A DNA stretch of 41,162 nt from Candidatus Obscuribacter sp. (GCA_021772135.1 JADYXQ010000071.1:1-41162), one strand, 5' to 3'; positions 1 through 8,319 are shown, numbered from the stretch's first letter. Notes: generated by a model not told the origin, from the sequence alone. Numbers and translations: made by a program.

Positions 1-1
1 C

Positions 2-787
2 GACGGCGACGTCTGGTGGGAAGGCATGACCGATGTGCCACCGGCCAGTGCCATCGACTGGAAGGGCAACCAGTGGACGCCTGGTTGCGGCCGCGATGCA
101 GCGCATCCGAACGCGCGCTTCACTGCGCCGGCAACCAACTGCCCTTCGCTCGACGCCGCCTGGGACGACCCTGCCGGCGTGCCAATTTCGGCATTTTTGT
201 TCGGCGGCCGCAGGCCCACCACCGTTCCGCTGGTGACCCAGGCTTCTTCGTGGAGCGACGGCGTCTATATGGCCGCCACTCTGGGATCCGAAACTACCGC
301 TGCGGCCGCTGGTCTTGTGGGTGTGGTGCGCCGCGACCCCATGGCCATGAAGCCCTTCTGTGGTTACAACATCGGCGATTATTTCGCACACTGGCTGGCC
401 ATTGGCGCGTCGTCCAAGACGCCGCCGGCGATTTTTGCCGTCAACTGGTTCCGTCAATCGACGGAAAAGAAGTTCTTGTGGCCCGGTTATGGCGACAATT
501 TGCGCGTGCTCAAGTGGGTCTTCGAACGGGTGACGAGCCCTGACGCCGACAATTCGCAGGCTGTTACGCTCGGCCTTGCTCCGCGCCGTCAAGATCTCGA
601 CCTCGACGGGCTTGAACTATCGGACGAAACTTTCGCCCAACTGATGAAGATCGACCAGACTGAATGGTTGAGCGAAATCAGCTCGCAGACCGACTTCTTC
701 GCCACCCTGGGTAGCCATCTGCCGGCTGCGCTCAACCAAAGACAGCAGGCAATTCTTGCTGGTTTCGCTGTCGACATCGCATCTTAA
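2..787 (+). CDS. pckG: Phosphoenolpyruvate carboxykinase (GTP), C-terminal part
   Basis: Catalyses the GTP-dependent interconversion of oxaloacetate and phosphoenolpyruvate (gluconeogenesis/anaplerosis, cytosol). The reading frame is already open at the left edge, so the 5' part of the gene lies outside the window; about 261 of the usual ~600 residues are present. Family hallmarks include WWEGM near the start, the PISAFLFGGRRP nucleotide-site stretch, FCGYNIGDYFAHWL, and the C-terminal FAVNWFR...FLWPGYGDNLRVLKW block. The last ~80 residues (LDLDGLELSDE...WLSEI...FFATLGSHLP) match the usual C-terminal tail, so the end is intact. Codons are strongly C/G-ending, as expected for a highly expressed gene. 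A strong terminator follows directly. Assignment to the GTP class is firm; the ATP class has a different sequence. Confidence 0.95.
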   Translation, partial: DGDVWWEGMTDVPPASAIDWKGNQWTPGCGRDAAHPNARFTAPATNCPSLDAAWDDPAGVPISAFLFGGRRPTTVPLVTQASSWSDGVYMAATLGSETTAAAAGLVGVVRRDPMAMKPFCGYNIGDYFAHWLAIGASSKTPPAIFAVNWFRQSTEKKFLWPGYGDNLRVLKWVFERVTSPDADNSQAVTLGLAPRRQDLDLDGLELSDETFAQLMKIDQTEWLSEISSQTDFFATLGSHLPAALNQRQQAILAGFAVDIAS

Positions 788-813
788 TAAAAACAACTGA
801 GTCGTAATAATTT

Positions 814-855
814 GGAAGAGAGTCCTTATCAACAGGACTCTCTTCCTCTTTTTTT
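814..855 (+). terminator. Intrinsic terminator after pckG
   Basis: Perfect 13-bp stem (814-826 with 834-846, arms GGAAGAGAGTCCT and its complement), 7-nt loop, then a T-rich run ending in eight Ts (848-855). It starts 27 bp after the pckG stop codon. Confidence 0.9.
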
Positions 856-927
856 ACAGATATTTTGCCTATTTCTTCTGTCTTTGCTGCTACGCTATCT
901 TGTAGTATCAAGCACCAGATATAGTGC

Positions 928-959
928 AAAAAAAGAGCGACATTTCTGCCGCCCTTTTT
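928..959 (-). terminator. Intrinsic terminator for the gene at 979-1767
   Basis: On the minus strand a ten-pair stem (950-959 with 930-939, one G-U pair) closes a 10-nt loop and runs into seven Ts (928-934). It lies about 20 bp past the stop codon of the leftward gene. Confidence 0.7.
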
Positions 960-978
960 AATTGATTGAAATCAACTC

Positions 979-1767
979 TTACGGAGATGAACTAAAAGAT
1001 GAAAACGAACTAGATGGCGATGATCTAAAAGTAGGTGAGACTGCAGGGCTGGAAACTACCGGCTGCGACTGGTTGACAAAACTTTGCTGCGCTAACTGGT
1101 TTCTGTATCTATCGTTGTTATTGTTGTTGTTGCCAGCAGTAAGTGCAATTGGAATAGCAATGGCGCAAGCGACAATGGCAATGACAGCCAGTGAAACAAT
1201 TATTTTGACCTTCATACTGCGATGAGGAGCATCTTTCTTAGTTTGCGCAACAACTTTGTTGCATGTTGGTGAGAAGCTCAAACGAGAGGATGAGCCGGTC
1301 TTCAGAGTGAAGTTGAAGACTCTTGCTGCGTGCACTGCAGCGACCGAAGACATCGGAATCGACTGACCGGCGCAAGTGATGGCTGTCGAAGTAACTCCAG
1401 AAACAGGACCGGTAACTCGAGTACCGTCGGTCAGATCTACGTATTCGGAACAGGCGGTTGAGTCTAGTTTGGAAAGACCAGGGCCGTCACCGAAGTAAGC
1501 GCTTCCACTAACGTTGCCGTCAGAAGATGCAGTCTTGAACAATTGGCCACTGAGTTGGGCCTGCCCGCTGGCATTGTTGACCGTGATGGCAGTACCGCTC
1601 ATCACTGCAATTCCGCTGGCCAGCAACAAGGCACCGACTTTGTTGACCGGAACTTCACCAGAAAGACCTGAAGATGCATCGTATGCCACGTCGGCATATG
1701 CAGGCAGCGTAGCAAAAGTCATTTGACACGCCATCAGCACGCTCAATAACAGGGATAAAAATCTCAC
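979..1767 (-). CDS. Secreted/membrane protein of unknown function
   Basis: 262 residues, family not recognised. The open frame runs further upstream, but the GTG at 1767 is chosen because it has a GGAG Shine-Dalgarno seven bases before it and is followed at once by a signal peptide (hydrophobic FLSLLLSVLMA, likely cleavage after LPAYA at residue 25). The middle part (about 30-180) is a Ser/Thr/Gly-rich, beta-type sequence. A second hydrophobic segment near residues 187-211 (IIVSLAVIAIVACAIAIPIAL) should span the membrane. It is followed by six consecutive Asn and a Ser/Pro-rich tail. Topology is therefore probably an external middle domain with a membrane anchor and a short disordered end. 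Divergently transcribed from the TPR-caspase gene, with about 300 bp between the two starts that must hold both promoters. Confidence 0.7.
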   Translation of the reverse strand: MRFLSLLLSVLMACQMTFATLPAYADVAYDASSGLSGEVPVNKVGALLLASGIAVMSGTAITVNNASGQAQLSGQLFKTASSDGNVSGSAYFGDGPGLSKLDSTACSEYVDLTDGTRVTGPVSGVTSTAITCAGQSIPMSSVAAVHAARVFNFTLKTGSSSRLSFSPTCNKVVAQTKKDAPHRSMKVKIIVSLAVIAIVACAIAIPIALTAGNNNNNNDRYRNQLAQQSFVNQSQPVVSSPAVSPTFRSSPSSSFSSFSSSP

Positions 1768-2061
1768 TGTAAATCTCCAAAATTTTCGTGTATCTAGTAA
1801 GGATTCCGCGGCCCCATTATTGTTTACTGTCGAGCAGACGTCAACAGAACTGCCGGTCTTGGCATCGGCGCTTTGGCAATAAAGTCGACTGCAATTTAAA
1901 ATAGATCGCAATCTGCAAACGAATTTTACAGCGAACACGCTCTTGCCAAGAAGTTGCGCGCAAAAAATTTTAATGTGCCACAACGGCCTAACAATGACCA
2001 GTGTTGCGTATAGATGCTTTACTACCCACCAGCAGCAAAAAACACCCCAGAGGCATATACA

Positions 2062-4917
2062 GTGAGCAAACTGAATCGGCAACGGCAACGCAACCGCGCA
2101 CATCACCAGTCGCTCGGCTTGCCATTCATGGCCGCCCTGGCGCTCCTGGTCGGCAATACGCCCTATTCACAAGCATTTGACAAAGAACCACTGCCTCAAC
2201 CAAACGGCTCCACAGCCAACGCTCGCAACTTAATTGCGCAAGTGCCGAGCCCGATGCCCGTGGCCATGGCAACACCAAACGTGATACCAAAAATTGGCCA
2301 AACACCGATTAGCACTCTTCGCCAGGCTGTTAAAAGCGGCAAAGTGACAATGCAGGTACAGGGTGATGGAGTCACCACTTCAAGTGTTCGTCTGCTTTTG
2401 ACCAATACCACAGGCAACGAGATTAAGCTGGTAATTCCTGCCAACGAAGTTTTGCATCCTAATATGCCGGGCGTGCAAAAAATGATGGTGACTAAAGACA
2501 CAATTATCACTGTGCCAGTTGGTCAAGTCGCCATTGCCAAAGTCGAAACCATTTGTGCTTCGGTGAAAACCATTGCTCCTCCACCAAAAGGCGGAGTGGC
2601 ATTCGATGTTGGCTCCTACCCTGACGCCAAAGTTTGGAAACAATTGTCGGCGATTATCGCGGCATCAAACGATCTGGAAAGAAATGGCGGTTACAGCGGC
2701 GTTCCAATTAAAAAAGAGCAAAACAGAAAAGAACAAATTGCTCAGTTGGCGGTTTGGAGACTATTAGGATTGATTTCAGGTAGGCCAGAACATGCAGTGA
2801 CGCCTGAAACAATCGAAGATGACATGCTCAAAGAACTGAAGCAGCAAGCAAGAAAAAATCCTAAAATTTTGGACCAGTTTAACGGCGCTTATCAGCTTGA
2901 TGGAAAAGGCGAACTGGTTGTAGAAAAGAAACAACGCAAACAATTAGATGAGACAGTTGCTTCTATTTTTAATGCTATCGACCTGACCATCAGACGTTCC
3001 GAAGATCCAAATTTGAAAAAAGTAGCATCGCTTCCGCAAGATTCTACCTGGGATACATTTACAAATGTAGGCGAGCGCGCCTTCGCCGATGGTGACTTTA
3101 TTGAATCAGCAGAACTGTTAGAACAAGCTGTTCAAGAAGCTGAAGCGTTCGGAGAAGCCGATGCCAGGCTATCACGCAGCCTTACGAGCTTTGGCAGAAC
3201 ACAATTGGAATCAGGCGTATTTGACCGCGCCGAAACGGCCTTCACTCGTGCACTAAGCTTGCGTGAGAAGGTATCGGGTAAAGATTCTCCTGATGTGGCC
3301 GAGGTAGACGTATTTTTAGGAGTACTCAAACAGCAACAACAAAATTATGCCGCAGCGCAAATATTCTTTCAAAACGCTTTGTCGATTTTTGAAAAAGCGG
3401 CCGGCGCCACGAGCAAAGCAGTGGCTGAAGTGCTCAATAATCTTGGCAAAAACTTCGAATTGCAAGGCAACGGCCCATCAGCTGAGCCATTGCTCAAACG
3501 TGCGCTGGCAATCATGATGCTCGACCAACAGAGCGCTCAAATAAAGGGGCTAGCGGTTGTCGGATCACCAGACGTGGCTGAAGTCGAGACTAACCTGGCT
3601 ACCTCATATCTGGCATCAGGAAAATATGCAGAGGCGAATACTCTGTTTCAAAAGGCTCTCGCCATCGATACCAAGGCTCTGGGCGACGATCATCCATATT
3701 TAGCAAAAATTCTTGATGGCCTGGCCAGTACCTCTATCAAATTAGATCAGAATGAACAAGCAGAGCTTTACAGAAAACAAGCGCAAGCAATTAGAGATAA
3801 AAGACTGGGCAAAGCGCACGAAATTATCGCCTCACTGCCACTGGGCTACGAGGCCCTGACACGCATCAGTGCTTATGCAGAAGGTGCTAAAAATATCACC
3901 CGCAATCTAGAAACTGTAAAAGCCACAGCGCGCACCATATCTGGTGCCAGCATCGACAAGACTGTAATCAACAGACCAGTTAAAGATAAGTGGGCCCTGG
4001 TCATTGGCGTGAGCAAATTCCAAGACGCTTCCATCAACCTTAGATATGCTGCCAAAGACGCAAAAGACTTTGCCTCGTACCTGGTCACAGACGGTAAATT
4101 TGCCAAAGATCACGTTCGCGTGCTGGTCAATGAAAAGGCTACTCGCGAAAACATCATGGATCAAATTGGTGGTAGTTGGCTGCCTCACGTGGTTAATCCT
4201 GATGACCTGGTCTTAATTTACATTTCCAGTCACGGCAGCCCGTCAAAAGCAGACGTTAACGGCATGAATTATCTGGTTGCTCACAACACCGACAAAAATA
4301 AACTTTATGCCACCGGCGTGGCCATGCAAGAGCTTGTAAAACAGGTAAAAGACCGTGTGCACTCTGACAGGGTGGTTCTGATGATGGACGCCTGCCACTC
4401 CGGCGCTGCTGAGACCGCTGGTGCCAAAGGTCTCTTCCGCATCAAGGGTTATAACGCTGAAGAGCTGGCGCAGGGAAGCGGCCAGCTGGTAATTTGTTCA
4501 AGCGATCCTACGCAAGTTTCGTGGGAATCGAACCGCTACGAAAATGGTGTCTTCACTCACTATTTGCTTGAAGGATTGAAGAAAAATGGTGGCAGTACCA
4601 AACTTGGTGATGCTTTCCAACACATGCACGATAAAGTGCAAGAAGAAGTGTTGAGAGACCGAGGCGAGTTGCAGACACCGCTGCTGAAAAGTAAATGGGT
4701 GGGCGACGATCTGGTCTTAGGTGCGGCTCCAACTCAAGCGCGCCAGGGCATGCCGGAAGACCCAGCCTTAAGTCCAACGGTAGAAACTTCTGGGGCGCAA
4801 AAATCTGCCACGAAATCAATCACTCCGGGCACTACTGGCATGAAACCCGTTGTGAAACCAGGGCCAGCTAAAGCTACAGTGGTCGTGAAGTCAGCAACCG
4901 GCGTTAAACACAAATAG
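2062..4917 (+). CDS. Secreted TPR plus caspase-like (peptidase C14) protein
   Basis: 951 residues. The GTG at 2062 is preferred over an ATG at 2014 because AGAGG lies eight bases upstream and the product then begins with a basic stretch plus a hydrophobic signal sequence (FMAALALLVG...SQAF). Residues ~30-330 are an unassigned N-terminal region. Residues ~335-580 hold several tetratricopeptide repeats of the long Kinesin-light-chain type (for example LNNLGKNFELQG, ETNLATSYLASGKYAEA). Residues ~641-870 form a caspase/metacaspase fold: WALVIGVSKF strand, NLRYAAKDAKDF, catalytic His724 in ISSHGS and catalytic Cys778 in MMDACHSGA. The tail is Pro/Thr/Lys-rich. Family knowledge: bacterial C14 domains joined to TPRs are common in developmentally complex bacteria and cyanobacteria. 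Export places this peptidase outside the cytoplasm; its substrate is unknown. Confidence 0.88.
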   Translation: MSKLNRQRQRNRAHHQSLGLPFMAALALLVGNTPYSQAFDKEPLPQPNGSTANARNLIAQVPSPMPVAMATPNVIPKIGQTPISTLRQAVKSGKVTMQVQGDGVTTSSVRLLLTNTTGNEIKLVIPANEVLHPNMPGVQKMMVTKDTIITVPVGQVAIAKVETICASVKTIAPPPKGGVAFDVGSYPDAKVWKQLSAIIAASNDLERNGGYSGVPIKKEQNRKEQIAQLAVWRLLGLISGRPEHAVTPETIEDDMLKELKQQARKNPKILDQFNGAYQLDGKGELVVEKKQRKQLDETVASIFNAIDLTIRRSEDPNLKKVASLPQDSTWDTFTNVGERAFADGDFIESAELLEQAVQEAEAFGEADARLSRSLTSFGRTQLESGVFDRAETAFTRALSLREKVSGKDSPDVAEVDVFLGVLKQQQQNYAAAQIFFQNALSIFEKAAGATSKAVAEVLNNLGKNFELQGNGPSAEPLLKRALAIMMLDQQSAQIKGLAVVGSPDVAEVETNLATSYLASGKYAEANTLFQKALAIDTKALGDDHPYLAKILDGLASTSIKLDQNEQAELYRKQAQAIRDKRLGKAHEIIASLPLGYEALTRISAYAEGAKNITRNLETVKATARTISGASIDKTVINRPVKDKWALVIGVSKFQDASINLRYAAKDAKDFASYLVTDGKFAKDHVRVLVNEKATRENIMDQIGGSWLPHVVNPDDLVLIYISSHGSPSKADVNGMNYLVAHNTDKNKLYATGVAMQELVKQVKDRVHSDRVVLMMDACHSGAAETAGAKGLFRIKGYNAEELAQGSGQLVICSSDPTQVSWESNRYENGVFTHYLLEGLKKNGGSTKLGDAFQHMHDKVQEEVLRDRGELQTPLLKSKWVGDDLVLGAAPTQARQGMPEDPALSPTVETSGAQKSATKSITPGTTGMKPVVKPGPAKATVVVKSATGVKHK

Positions 4918-4977
4918 ATCGCCTTGATTTCAGAAAAAACTTAGCGCTAGCCAGCCCACCTTGGCAGCCTGCGGGGC

Positions 4978-5637
4978 TTAAAAGCCCAGCCTGCCGCGAA
5001 GGCTGTTGACCAAGCCGTTACTTGCCAGTCCGTTGATGCCTTGATTGTTGTTCAGCAAACCGTTGTTCAAAAAGCCGTTATTGTTGTTCAAATATTGGCT
5101 ACCGAAATTGCTTAGCAAGCCACCATTACCGGTACCATTAAAGGAATTGAAACCTTGATTTTGGCTGAAAGCTTTGGCTTCAATTTTGGCCAGACGGGTT
5201 TGCAATTTCATGCGTTCTTTAAACGATAGATTGCCGATCGATAGCTGGTTTTGCAGGTTGGCCCGTTCGTTCAAAAAGGACGCACTATTGGCATAAGAGT
5301 TGTTGGCATAAGCGTTGTTAGCATAAGAATTATTGGCGTAAGCGTTATTGTATGGGTTTCCGATACCATTAGCGGTACCACCAAAAGGCGCATTATAGTT
5401 TGGATAAATTCCGGCTTGCATATTTTGGTTGTTAAACCTCTGACCGCGACGGCCCTGGAATGCACCACCGGCGCAGCTGCCGCCGTTGTTGGAATTGGCA
5501 GCTATGCCGCTGCTCAAATAACTTGCATAACCGTTATCTCTGGCTTCGGCCGGCATTACGCACGTCAGGGCAGTCAGAGCCAGTGCGAAGCCAAATCCCA
5601 GGCCAAATCCAGATAACTGCGCCAATTTAATTTTCAT
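4978..5637 (-). CDS. Secreted Asn/Gly-rich repeat protein
   Basis: 219 residues, function unknown. Start supported by AGGAG six bases before ATG. The N-terminus is a clear signal peptide (MKIKLAQ, hydrophobic to about residue 28, cleavage probably after PAEA). The mature protein is extremely rich in Asn and Gly. Residues ~95-117 are a pentad repeat alternating SYANN and AYANN. A short charged stretch follows (LNERANLQNQLSIGNLSFKERMKLQTRLAKIEAKAF, quoted in parts: LNERANLQNQ, LSFKERMKLQ, TRLAKIEAKAF) and looks helical; the C-terminus returns to NNNGFLNNGLLNNN-type sequence. It is probably an extracellular or envelope structural protein. The adjacent, same-strand Spy-like gene suggests a shared envelope theme. 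Confidence 0.75.
   Translation of the reverse strand: MKIKLAQLSGFGLGFGFALALTALTCVMPAEARDNGYASYLSSGIAANSNNGGSCAGGAFQGRRGQRFNNQNMQAGIYPNYNAPFGGTANGIGNPYNNAYANNSYANNAYANNSYANSASFLNERANLQNQLSIGNLSFKERMKLQTRLAKIEAKAFSQNQGFNSFNGTGNGGLLSNFGSQYLNNNNGFLNNGLLNNNQGINGLASNGLVNSLRGRLGF
5290..5350 (-). repeat. 15-nt tandem repeat coding for (A/S)YANN
   Basis: About four copies of a 15-base unit (consensus GGCATAAGCGTTGTT read on the plus strand, with GTT/ATT and AGA/AGC variants) inside the Asn-rich protein gene. The unit is a multiple of three, so copy-number change would keep frame. Confidence 0.75.
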
Positions 5638-5753
5638 TTTTTCTCCTGACGGAAGAAAGTCAACCCAGACCTTTCATGGCAGGTCGCCTTTCTTCCGCAA
5701 ATTTACTGTGAACCCAAGATCTACTCGTACAACAATACGTACAGTGCGGCGCC

Positions 5754-6107
5754 CTAACCAACTTTGCGTTGCTCAAAACCGCCTTTGTGATGTCCCCAAC
5801 CGCCTGGCTTGTGGCCACCAAATTTGCCACCACGATGGCCCATACGTTTTTGAAACATCTCGCGCTGCTCAGGTGTGAACACTGAAGAACTATTCAACGC
5901 CATTTCGATGCGGGCATTAGCTAGCTCGTCACGCAATGCATTGATCTTTGACTGTAGTGAAAGCACTGCCGATTTATCAATTACGGCTTTGCTCATCAGC
6001 TCACGTTGCTGATGCACAGCTACTTCCAGCTCGGCTTTCTTCTGAGCGGTAGAAAGTTTGAACTGATCGCGCAAAGCGCTAAGCTTTTCTTTTTGATCTG
6101 TAGTCAA
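5754..6107 (-). CDS. Spy/CpxP (LTXXQ)-like periplasmic protein, signal peptide out of frame
   Basis: As it stands the longest in-frame ATG start gives 117 residues, beginning right at the LTTDQKEKL motif typical of the Spy/CpxP/ZraP family of periplasmic chaperone or metal-response proteins. A second motif near residue 79 is FTPEQREMFQKRM. The body is an amphipathic helical region; the tail is rich in Gly, His and Lys (GHRGGKFGGHKPGGWGHHKGG), which could bind metal. Upstream (6108-6246) the same frame encodes what reads as a signal peptide and a CAPCAKFSL segment, but the ATG with a good ribosome site lies one base out of frame. The gene is therefore either frameshifted in this genome, phase-variable, or affected by a sequencing error. 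Divergent from a marR gene. Confidence 0.65.
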   Translation of the reverse strand: MTTDQKEKLSALRDQFKLSTAQKKAELEVAVHQQRELMSKAVIDKSAVLSLQSKINALRDELANARIEMALNSSSVFTPEQREMFQKRMGHRGGKFGGHKPGGWGHHKGGFEQRKVG

Positions 6108-6246
6108 ACTAAATTTGGCGCATGGGGCGCAAACTTTAACACCAGTTTGTGGCAGTCCGCCGGAGGCTGGTGTGCCGTCGTCTGCAAGTGCTGGTAGTGC
6201 GCAAAAAATAAGACCAGATAAAGCTAGGGGGGGTAAGAATTTTCAT
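6108..6246 (-). other. Out-of-frame 5' part of the Spy-like gene
   Basis: GGAG lies seven bases before an ATG at 6246 (MKILTP). Read onward in that frame the product ends after about 37 codons. Skipping one base in the seven-G tract at 6227-6233 joins MKILTP to LALSGLIFCALPALA-DDGT, a normal signal peptide, which then runs without a stop into the LTTDQ domain at 6107. No ATG, GTG or TTG occurs in the downstream frame between the tract and 6107. Confidence 0.7.
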
Positions 6247-6398
6247 TTAATCGCTCCTTAAAAGCACTGTTTCCTTCCAATGTTTAAATAGACGCAAGGG
6301 CTGAGGGAATGATTCTCAAATTAGATAAAACGAATCTCATACCCGTGGCGATAATCCAGCCAGATTGGCTGAGTTGCCATAGACACGTGGGAATTCTG

Positions 6399-6424
6399 AT
6401 TGATTCAATGGCTGATGATTGAAT
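6399..6424. promoter_or_regulatory. Candidate MarR operator
   Basis: ATTGATTCAAT (6399-6409, itself a palindrome around the central T) followed after eight bases by ATTGAAT (6418-6424), giving an inverted repeat ATTCAAT-N8-ATTGAAT. It sits about 30 bp before the marR start in the divergent marR/Spy-like intergenic region. The layout is that of an autoregulatory MarR site; binding is not shown. Confidence 0.35.
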
Positions 6425-6454
6425 TACTGACGGTCTGGCAGGATAATCATCTAT

Positions 6455-6931
6455 ATGAATGAAAAATCCGGAAAAACTGGAAAATATACGAATGCTAAAC
6501 CGCCTGAGGCTATTCCCGAAGGCCTTAAAGACAACCTCGGGTTTCTGCTGAATAAGGCTGCACGAATGATGCGCGAAGAGGTTGCGGTAGTACTTGAACC
6601 GCTGGCGCTGTCATTTCAAGACTACGTGATTCTGCGCATGGTAGAAAATCAATTGATTGAAACTCAACAAGAGTTGGCTCTTCGCAACGGTATTGATCGC
6701 ACTTCAATGGTAGACATTATCGACAAACTGGAAGAACGCGATCTGTTGAGCAGACAAAAAGACGATCAAGACAGGCGTAAACACAAGCTTTTAATTACTG
6801 CCAGAGGCCGTAAGACTTTGACCCATGCCAAAAGGCTGACTCTAAAGGCGCAAAAAACCATGGTCAAAGATTTAAGCGAGGAAGAATTACAGATCACTAA
6901 AAACGTTTTGATCAAGCTGATTTTGCGTTAA
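6455..6931 (+). CDS. MarR-family transcriptional regulator
   Basis: 158 residues, normal length for the family. Dimeric winged-helix DNA-binding repressor or activator that usually responds to a small ligand or oxidant. Residues ~25-45 form the first dimerisation helix (LGFLLNKAARMMREEV). The helix-turn-helix is around 70-90 (TQQELALRNGIDRTSMVDIIDKL). The wing is the characteristic DDQDRRKHKLLITARGR. The C-terminal helices complete the dimer interface. There are no cysteines in the translated sequence, so direct thiol sensing of the OhrR type is unlikely. It is transcribed away from the Spy-like gene and may regulate it and itself. Weak AGGA ribosome site before the ATG. Confidence 0.9.
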   Translation: MNEKSGKTGKYTNAKPPEAIPEGLKDNLGFLLNKAARMMREEVAVVLEPLALSFQDYVILRMVENQLIETQQELALRNGIDRTSMVDIIDKLEERDLLSRQKDDQDRRKHKLLITARGRKTLTHAKRLTLKAQKTMVKDLSEEELQITKNVLIKLILR

Positions 6932-7373
6932 CAGGTGGTCTCTGGCTGGCTAAAACCTAGCGCATAGGCGCGAGCGTCAAGAGGCAAAATGCACTATTTA
7001 AGCATGTCTTAATCACTTACAACCAAGCTCAAACAAAACTAACTTGAGACGTGGAACTTATTTCAACTGGTGAAAAACCAGTGCTGGCTTGCATTTAGTC
7101 AAAGTGCGCAAGCTGACATTTTTGCCATCAATATGCATTTGTAATGCGAATGATATGCAAAAGTTTGGTAAAGGCCCACGGGCGCACAATTTGAAACCAG
7201 GCACCGATTTCTCATAGGTTAGTAAGGCTACCTTTTTCCCAATATTTTCTTACGGACCTTCCACAACTCTCAACCTAAAGCAGACCCGCACTCCACAACT
7301 CTATCATCCAAGCCATTGATGGTACCTGCTGACACACGCACCATTGGCTAACCTCTAAAGGAAAAGAGCACGA
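6932..7373. other. Intergenic region, no gene recognised
   Basis: About 440 bp without a convincing reading frame or RNA gene. A ten-base word CCACAACTCT occurs twice (7261-7270 and 7293-7302). It must carry the promoter for the operon starting at 7374. Confidence 0.5.
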
Positions 7374-7586
7374 ATGAAAAACACCGAAGTAATCGATCTG
7401 GATTACAAACGCCCCCAAGGAACACTGTGCGGACACAGCCTTGTTGGACCTGATGTCGGCACTTGCCCTTGTTGCCAGAAGCATAAACCTCTCATGGTTA
7501 ACGGCTTCTGCACTTCCTGCAATACCGCCAAAGGCCTGAACCCCCTTGGCTATTGCCCAAAAGAAGATCAATGCTCCAAGGAGTAA
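7374..7586 (+). CDS. Small Cys-rich, zinc-ribbon-like protein
   Basis: 70 residues, not recognised. ATG preceded by a GGAAAAGAG ribosome site. Eight cysteines (19, 31, 33, 34, 46, 49, 61, 67), several in pairs (CPCC at 31-34, CTSC at 46-49), with a GFCTSCNTAKGLNP segment that looks like a short treble-clef or rubredoxin-like knuckle. There is no signal peptide or membrane segment, so it is probably cytosolic and metal-binding. It is the first gene of a two-gene operon: its stop is two bases before the next start. The role is unknown. Confidence 0.7.
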   Translation: MKNTEVIDLDYKRPQGTLCGHSLVGPDVGTCPCCQKHKPLMVNGFCTSCNTAKGLNPLGYCPKEDQCSKE

Positions 7587-7588
7587 CC

Positions 7589-8236
7589 ATGTTAACTGGC
7601 GAATACCCGGGCAGCAACGCTGCGCCGACCCAGCTCATACGTTTGAAAAAGCGCTTGAGCAATTTACAACTGCTGCTTACCGGAATCGAGAAACAAGCCG
7701 CCAACGGCAATAGCGAAACCGCGACGCAGCTCATCAACCGCGCTAAGGCCAACTCTCTTACCGCCAACAACCTCTCCGACACTGCCGACCTCGTTGCCAA
7801 CCAATCTGCCCTCGACGCTCTGCGTGTCGGCTCTGTTAGCTTCGAAGTCACAGTTGTTTCGTTCGAAGACGTTGCCGAGTTGGACGCCCTCAAGCCACAC
7901 GCCGCGCCCTTGCCTGCATCACCCGAACAGCTCGATCAAGAGCCGCTGATTACTTTCTCGCCTCGAGGAGGTTGTACAACCTGTGCATCCCCCGATCCGA
8001 GCAAGTGGTTCGAGCAGATTCACAGCGGAAGGGATGCCGATTCAGCGCAAGAGCCGACACCACCGAGCTGCCAATCACCTCGTGTGCTGGTAGCCATTCC
8101 TATCGATTTGAACAGCAAAACCACTCGCGTGGACGAGCTGATCAAGTTGACTGAATCCACGATTGTCCTGGCCGAAAGTCAAATTCGTCAGGCACGCATG
8201 GCCATCTGCCACAGCGGAGATGCCTGCAGTCTCTAA
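7589..8236 (+). CDS. Unknown protein, second gene of operon with the Cys-rich protein
   Basis: 215 residues, not recognised. The ATG at 7589 is chosen because GGAG, overlapping the stop of the preceding gene, sits five bases upstream; the frame is open 36 bases further but without a ribosome site. The N-terminal third is helical and Ala/Asn/Leu-rich (LIRLKKRLSNLQLLLTGIEKQ). The middle has a GGCTTCASP motif (two Cys), then a Pro-rich linker and a C-terminal helical part ending with two more Cys (ICHSGDACSL). No signal peptide. Translational coupling with the 70-residue protein suggests that the two act together. A strong terminator follows. Confidence 0.7.
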   Translation: MLTGEYPGSNAAPTQLIRLKKRLSNLQLLLTGIEKQAANGNSETATQLINRAKANSLTANNLSDTADLVANQSALDALRVGSVSFEVTVVSFEDVAELDALKPHAAPLPASPEQLDQEPLITFSPRGGCTTCASPDPSKWFEQIHSGRDADSAQEPTPPSCQSPRVLVAIPIDLNSKTTRVDELIKLTESTIVLAESQIRQARMAICHSGDACSL

Positions 8237-8264
8237 AGCATGATGCCTGAATAGGCCGCTACGA

Positions 8265-8319
8265 AAGGGGCGTAACCAGAGTTTTCTCACAAGGAAAACC
8301 GAGGTTACGCCTCTTTTTT
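8265..8319 (+). terminator. Intrinsic terminator after the 7374-8236 operon
   Basis: Two-part hairpin: outer stem AGGGGCGTAACC (about 8266-8277) with GGTTACGCCTCT (8303-8314), one G-U pair, and inner stem GTTTTC/GAAAAC, followed by a T run to 8319. Confidence 0.85.

Noticed and set aside
4917..4978. Possible shared terminator between the TPR-caspase and Asn-rich genes
   Set aside because: The AGCCC/GGGCT stem is short and the T run lies 13 bases away; not convincing.
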